Positions 57,769-64,000 of a DNA stretch of 64,000 nt are shown piece after piece (the first letter of the stretch is position 1; every line of letters begins with the position of its first letter). Both the position numbers and the translations under genes were made by a program. Origin of the DNA: Rusavskia elegans (lineage: Eukaryota; Ascomycota; Lecanoromycetes; Teloschistales; Teloschistaceae); assembly GCA_011316305.1 (NCBI GenBank), contig SAUG01000086.1:248001-312000 (forward strand). The letters run 5' to 3'. Below the pieces are notes generated by a model. It made no database searches. It worked only from the letters and a program-made list of their open reading frames with translations, and was not told the origin of the DNA.

Positions 57769-58051
57769 ATCCCTTAGCCCTCGGTCTAAACACCGAGAGT
57801 ATCGATAAGAGATAAGAGCGTTCAGATAAGATTCTTTTTAAGATGTGCACTAAGGTTTTCTATCAACCCGCTAGTGCAACGACTTCAACGCGTCGCTCGA
57901 AGGGACGCGCTCGAATATCTCGACTAATAGGCCTAAGGCGTCCGAAATTTTTGAGCCCGTTGAGACCGCCAGATCGGTATGCTATACAGTTAACAGCATG
58001 TTGGATTCTCTCGATTGATCTGACTTCCTCCCGAACATCTGCTTCTCCACC

Positions 58052-61000
58052 ATGGCTCCAAGAACCGCCGCTGCGGCCACAGAAGTCGAAGAATCGCACA
58101 GCATGCCGGGTTTGCAGTTCAACCAACCCTTGTCATGGCGCGCCGGAAAGCCCATAGCTGTCGCCGATCTATTGCGAAGGCTTCAGGCTCTATCAAAGGA
58201 AATGCAGGGCATGGATCAAGAGCAGAACGAGCGGGAATCCTTCACCAAGGTCGCCAAGGAGCTCGTCAACCCGAACCTACTGACCCACAAGGATAAAGGC
58301 GTCAAGGCCCTGACGGCCTGCTGTTTGGTCGACATCCTGAGGATTTGCGCCCCTGACGCGCCCTTCACCGGCCAGCAATTGAGGGTTCGCAGCTCAACCG
58401 CGGGTATGAAAGCTACCTTGCTAATCCCTTCACAGGACATCTTCAACTTGATCATCACCCAGATATTGCCGGCATTGGCTGATCCTTCGCATGCGTATAA
58501 TCACCAACACATCTACGTTCTCAACTCCTTAGCCGTGGTGAAGAGTATAATACTACTGGCCGACCTTCCCACTGCCGATACTCTGATCACGAATGTGTTC
58601 AAGATATGCTTCGACGTACTCGCTAGTTCCGCCAAGATCTCCGACGGGGAGGGGCTGCAGAGGACTGTGGAGTCCGACATGACAGCCATGCTGGTCTGTC
58701 TAGTGGACGAGACACCAGCACTACCCTCAGACGCTGTCGATATAATCGTCGCGCAGTTCTTGCGAACTGATCCAAAGGCCGTGAGTGGAAGTGGCGGGAA
58801 GAACAAGAAGAACGGCATCGTCGATGAGAAGCAGTCCACTTTGGTGCTTAGGCAGCTACCACCGGCCTACAATATGGCGAAATATATCTGCGTCGCCTGT
58901 CCGGAGAATATGGCCAGGTATTTCAGTCAGTACTTTAACGACATTGTCGTTGATGCCTCGCAAACGTCAACTTATAAAGTTCCAAGCAAGTACAAGAAGC
59001 GACATAGCGATGGCGTTGACGACTCTGATGACGATCATACCGGAGGACCGAATGAAGAAGGTATCTCGGATTTGCGCAAGGTGCATGGACTACTCCGTGA
59101 ACTCTGGAGAGCTTGTCCAGGCGTGCTTCAAAATGTAATCCCTCAACTAGAAGCGGAGCTCTCTGCAGAGAACATACAATTACGGCTACTCGCTACGGAA
59201 ACTTTCGGAGACATCATTTCAGGTATAGGAGCAGCAGGGCCTCCAGCACCACCAAATATGGACCCGGCTGCCTATCCATCCAATGCTCTTGCAGATCCGT
59301 CAGAGAATACAACCTCCCTGAATCTAGTGACAAAGCCGTCGTCTCCTCAACCTTTTCCAAGCACACATCCTCAAGCATATGCCAACTATCTAGGAAGGAG
59401 GCTTGACAAATCTCCTCTTGTCAGAGCGGCCTGGACAACAGGGATTGGGCGAATCTTAACAACTTCTGCAGGGGGTGCTGGACTAAGTCAACAGGAGGAG
59501 GATCGATTGATCGCTGATCTTGGTCGTACATTAGGAGACTCTGACGATAGGGTTAGAATAGCGGCAGTGAGGGTGGTAAGCAACTTCAGCTTTCGTGATA
59601 TCATTCACAAGCTTGGCCGCTCGGGCGGAGTCGACGAATCTGGCAGCGTACTTGCCACACTTGCGGAGCGGGTCAAAGATCTAAAACAGCCAGTTCGAGC
59701 AGAAGCGATGCCAGTGTTGGCTCGGATATGGGGTGTAGCGGTTGGAGAGATCTCTGCAGGAAACGAGCAGGTTTGTGCTTTGCTGAAGGGAATACCATCC
59801 AAAATCCTCAATACGCACTACACCAACGACCTCGAGGTCATGGCGCTGCTCGATCACATTTTCTTCGAGCAGCTACTGCCCCTCAACTACCCTCCGATTA
59901 AGGCGAAAAATCCAAAGATGACCAACGGGAGTTCGCAAGGAGCCAAAGAGAGCCAGGGAGAAACGACAGACCCTGACAAGATCAGAACGGAGCGGATTCT
60001 ACTCCTGGTTAGAGACCTTGACGAACGCGCAAAGAAGGTATTTTACATTAATCAATCACGACCACCGAAGCTTGCCCCGTACGTTACGGCCTTCTTGGAA
60101 CGTTGCGAGGAGTACAACGTACGTAATGTTCGAATGCAGAAGTACGAATGGTACTGACAAACCGCAGGGAGGTGTCATGGACCAAAATGAAGCTCAAATT
60201 AAAGAACACTTGACAAAGCTCATTCAGACGTTTGCAGGTCGATTTGCGAATTCCCAGCAGGCCAGCGCAGACTTGTGGAAATTCGCAAAGATGCACGATC
60301 GCCGAAGCTACCAGCTCATTCGCTTTTGCATGAAACCTGACACTGATTACCGGACAGTCATAAAAGCTATTGTAGGTGCCAACCAATCCAAGGGTAGTTC
60401 AGGATTCAATGTTGACGATCAATAGAGGGAATTGACTAAGCGGATTGTCGAGATATCTCCGTCCACGACAGCCTCGAATAGTCTGGTGGAGACTTTGACT
60501 TCCCTGCTCTACCAAATAAGTCTGATCGTATACAACAAGAGCCATGTACCGGCCATTATGGAATATACGAGGACTGACGACAAATCCTTAGCCGCCACGG
60601 CTCATGAACTTCTTCGCCAAATCTCGTCCCAGACGCCGGAGGTACTCAAAGCCCATGTTCAAGCAATATGTAAAACACTTCAGGATGAAGCGCCGACGGC
60701 GAAGAAGGCAAACGATGCAGGGGCCGTCGATAACTTGAAGGCGTGCGCATCATTCGCGTCCAAGTATCCCAAGGAAATTCCACAGGACCCGAAATTCCGT
60801 CAAGCAATGAGAAGCTTTGCCCTGCATGGCTCCCCTGCAGAGGCGGCCAAGTATGCAGTCTCGGTCATTTGGGCGGCCTCGGAGAAAAAGGAGCTGCTGG
60901 TGAGAGATCTCGTGCAGCAATGCCTCAAAGGTTTCCAGTATGGAGGCGAAGGCTTTCTTTCAAGGCTCGCAACACTGTCTCAATTGATGCTGCTGGCGCC

Positions 61001-62777
61001 AAATGAGATCGGTCAAGACAGCACCGATGCCATCCTGGATGTCGCAATTGGGCAGATCCTGACACAAGTGCGTGAACCATCAAAGAAGGCGGCAGACGCG
61101 TACGAATGGTCGTCCTCAATCGACACAGAAGCGCTTGCGAAGATGTGGGCTCTGAAGATTTTGGTCAATCATATTAGATCCCACGATGATGCCGAGAGCC
61201 TCCCGGCTGTCGCTGCACCTCAATACCGCCTGCTCTCAAACTTGATCGAGCAACAGGGCGAGCTTTCGTCAGCCCGAGATACTCCCCCCAGCCACAAATC
61301 TCGCCTGAGACTCCTCGCTGCCCGGCTATACCTCAAATTATGTACTCACAAACCCCACGAGGCCCTGCTAACAGCGTCAGCCTTCAACGCTCTTGCCGTA
61401 GTCGCCCAAGACAGCATACGAGAGGTCCGAGCAGGCTTCCTACAACGTCTCAAAAAGTATCTCCATCACCAAAAACTATCTCAGCGCTTCTACACGATCC
61501 CCTTCCTCTTTGCCTTTGAGCCCAGTGATCAGGTCAGGTCTGATGTAACCACTTGGATCAAGAGCCGCGCCGCTGTCTTCTCGAATACCAGGTCTCAGCA
61601 AATGGGTTCATCTTCCAAGGTCAACACTGTCATGGAATCCGTCATCGCGCGTCTCATCTCGTTGCTCGCCCACCATCCGGATTACGCCAGTGACGCCGAG
61701 GATCTTGTTGACCTGAGTCGCTACATCATCTTTTACCTCCAGAACGTCGCCACGGAGGACAACCTATCACTGATTTACCACATCGCTCAACGCGTCAAAG
61801 CATGCCGTGATGCAGTCACCGCGACGCCCGCTCCGAACGCACCTCCAACGGAAGCAGACGACCGCTTATACCATCTCAGCGACCTTGCGCAAATCACCAT
61901 CCGGAAGTACGAAGACATACATAATTGGACGATCCAAACCCTCCCGGGCAAGGTTCGTCTGCCGTCCTCTCTGTTTTCGGAAATCAAGTCGCATTCGGAG
62001 GCGCAGCGCATTGCCGAGCACAATTATCTTCCCGAAGACGTGGACGCTGGGGTGGAGCATCTGCTCAAAGCTACGCTGAGAGCATCGCGGCCAGGTCATG
62101 GAAAGAAGAGGAAGAGTGAAGGGGACTCGGAGGGTAGGGACGCGAAGAAGGCGAGAGCGCTACCGGTGCGTAAAGCCGCTGGGACTGGAACCACGAAGGA
62201 GAAGAAAGCAACGCCCAAGAAAGCAGCGATGAAAACCAAGACTCCCACCAAGGCAAGAAAGACAACGGAACCCAAGGACCCGGATTCAGGGGAGAGGCGG
62301 AGAAGCGGAAGGGCAAAGCCTGTGGAGAAGAACTACGTGGAGAGAGATAGTGAAGAGGATGACGAAGAGATGTACATGGATGCCGCCGCCGAAGAACCAG
62401 AAACCAATTCGGAAGTGGATGCTCCAGCGGACGGCTCCGATCCGGAAATTGACAAAGATGAGGAAGTAACGACGAACCGAGGCCCGGACGAAGTAGAGGG
62501 AGAAGAGGAGTCAGACAAAGAAAAAGAGGCGGAAGTAGAAGAAGAAGAAGAAGAAGAACCAGAAGAAGGATCAGCGCCCAAGACAACACCTCTACCCGCA
62601 TCCAGAAGCAAGAGGAAAACGACCGCCTCGCCGCAATCGAAGACCAAAGCACGGCCGACCAAATCCAAACCGAAAGCGACGAGATCCAAAATGCCGATGC
62701 GAGGGAAAGCAAAACAGGTGCCGTCGGATGATGATAATGATGATGATGAACTGTCGGACCCGCCCGACTCTGAATAA
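58052..62777 (+). CDS. pds5: Pds5, cohesin-associated HEAT-repeat protein
   Basis: Three exons: 58052-60118, 60168-60371 and 60426-62777. They add up to 1540 residues. The N-terminus (MAPRTAAAATEVEESHSMPG, then LQFNQPLSWRAGKPI) leads into HEAT-like helices. VKALTACCLVDILRICAPDA with PFTG is the family's most conserved stretch. Exon junctions are supported by EEYN-GGVMDQ and VIKAI-RELTKRI continuity. The last ~230 residues are a disordered, alternating basic and acidic tail with a poly-Glu run, as in other fungal Pds5 proteins. Family knowledge: binds cohesin on chromosomes, regulating its loading, release and acetylation. The first intron-free ATG is at 58052, only 284 bp after the right duplication of the hAT-like element. 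Confidence 0.92.
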
Positions 62778-64000
62778 AACCCTTCGCTTGGGTGAAGAAG
62801 ACACTACCATCGTATCATGGACACGGTACGGTGTTGGGAGTCTCTGGCATACCATCCTCCTTCCTCCTTCCTCCATGTATATATACTCGATCTCCATCAA
62901 ATGTCACAAACACTGATATGGGAACCTTGCTCGAGACGTGGATATGTGTATACTTGTTGGGCTAGTAAGTGCGGATGGAACAAAACAGCGAGGATGAAGC
63001 AACCCTTACTATGGCAGTAGGTAGTGAGTGATTGAGACCTTATTCTTCATTGACGGCCCTACTGTCATGTATCAAATCAACCCTATTTGTTTGCTTCGCT
63101 TTATGGGGATCGACGGAGGCGAAAGCGAGGGTGTGTATGTATGGGTGTATGTAGGTATTATCGAGCTAGCTACATAAATTAGTCAGATCCGACCGCAAGG
63201 ATGATGGCTTGTATATTTTGCTGAATTGATATCTGGATACCTCAATTGCTGATACATACTTACATGCACCTGTGGCTCGAGAGCCTCGGTGCCAAAGGGT
63301 TCTCGGGAGAAAAGAGCGTGACTGTAGAGTATGCAACCAAAAGAAAGGGGAAATGCTTGTTGCTCCTTTGCTCTGAACAGTGTAGGGGTCAGGGAAGAAG
63401 GGGATACATGGTAGCAGATGCTTGGTACCGCGTTGGGTTAAGGACAAACAGAAGAATCAAGTATCAAAATAACATGAAGGATGAGGGCAACGACGTGGTA
63501 CAGAAAGGAGGTAGTGGAAGGTATATCTAGTGGTGGTAATAATCACGGCCAGAAAAGTAAGTAGATGGAAAAACCCATGAAGCTCGAAATAACCACCATA
63601 TGTGATTGATGCTATCCATCCATGTGTCTGTGTCTGTCTCTGTCTGCCGGACGATAAAATCTATCCGATTGCGTCTTCTTCTCTACCATTCTTTCTGTAA
63701 ATCAGCCAATCCACCCCCATCCATCTCCCGCTACTTTCTCGAATTGGGCATCACGAAAACGAATTCGTGCGTGTTTGATACTGCACTTGATCGCTTGTAT
63801 GACCAATCGGTCATTCGCATCAGAGGGACGCCTCGTCTCGAAGCTCCGGCACGACGTTTGTCCCGTTATTCTTGTAGAAACCAAGTGTAAAACAAATCTT
63901 CGGCTCATGGGCTTCTTTGCTGAGGACCAGACGCCCATCCCTGTCATAGGAAGACTCATTGTGTAGTGAGAAACGAAGTACGTATTGAATGGAGCATTGA
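62778..64000. other. Right-edge region, no gene seen
   Basis: It contains the 3' flank of pds5. Frames are short on both strands without conserved features; the transcript end of a neighbour beyond the window is possible. Confidence 0.4.

Noticed and set aside
62071..62712. 213-codon minus-strand Leu/Ser/Pro frame
   Set aside because: Shadow of the Lys/Glu-rich tail of Pds5 on the other strand.

Overview
The window looks like nuclear DNA from a filamentous ascomycete (Pezizomycotina, probably Dothideomycetes). Genes have short GT..AG introns. The recognisable proteins are fungal: ECM14, a Jsn1/Puf2-type PUF protein, Ecl1, an Nrd1-type four-RRM protein, a siderophore transporter and Pds5. One 10.8-kb block is AT-rich in the way repeat-induced point mutation (RIP) leaves DNA. 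One gene carries a family of near-identical introns resembling the introner-like elements described from Dothideomycetes.

Layout. Bases 1-2040 hold the 5' part of a Sec7-domain ARF-GEF gene (minus, runs off the left edge). ECM14 starts at 2597 and breaks off at 3790; its second half resumes at about 33837. The two halves join in frame, so about 30 kb of foreign DNA sits inside an ECM14 codon.

The insert has two parts. Its left 10.8 kb (3791 to about 14612) is RIP-destroyed. It contains a minus-strand Ty3/Gypsy element (4794-13471, two 241-bp LTRs) that itself holds two copies of a short inverted-repeat transposon. The right 19 kb is not RIPed. It carries a coiled-coil ORF, a 360-residue acidic protein of unknown family, a UPF1-like SF1 helicase with many introns, a stretch of decayed gene-family fragments, a 48-60-bp minisatellite and a 1182-residue coiled-coil/Ulp1-like cysteine protease protein. 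The acidic protein, the helicase and the protease are each preceded by an array of four copies of the same 25-bp dyad at 44-55-bp spacing. The first two share a divergent promoter that is itself a large inverted repeat. This suggests the three genes are co-regulated parts of one mobile or selfish system that I do not recognise.

From 34457 rightwards the content is ordinary: PUF/RRM protein (minus), Swc2/YL1 of the SWR1 complex (plus), Ecl1-like zinc protein (plus), Nrd1-type RNA-binding protein (minus), a GFA/CENP-V-fold enzyme (minus), a siderophore-type MFS transporter (plus), Cdc42 (plus), an agmatinase-family enzyme with a signal peptide and a C-terminal RDEL (minus), and Pds5 (plus). A second transposon, a 955-bp hAT-like element with perfect 8-bp target duplications, lies 291 bp upstream of pds5.

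Intron positions were placed by eye from splice sites, reading phase and protein conservation. Family assignments come from motif recognition, not from a database search.
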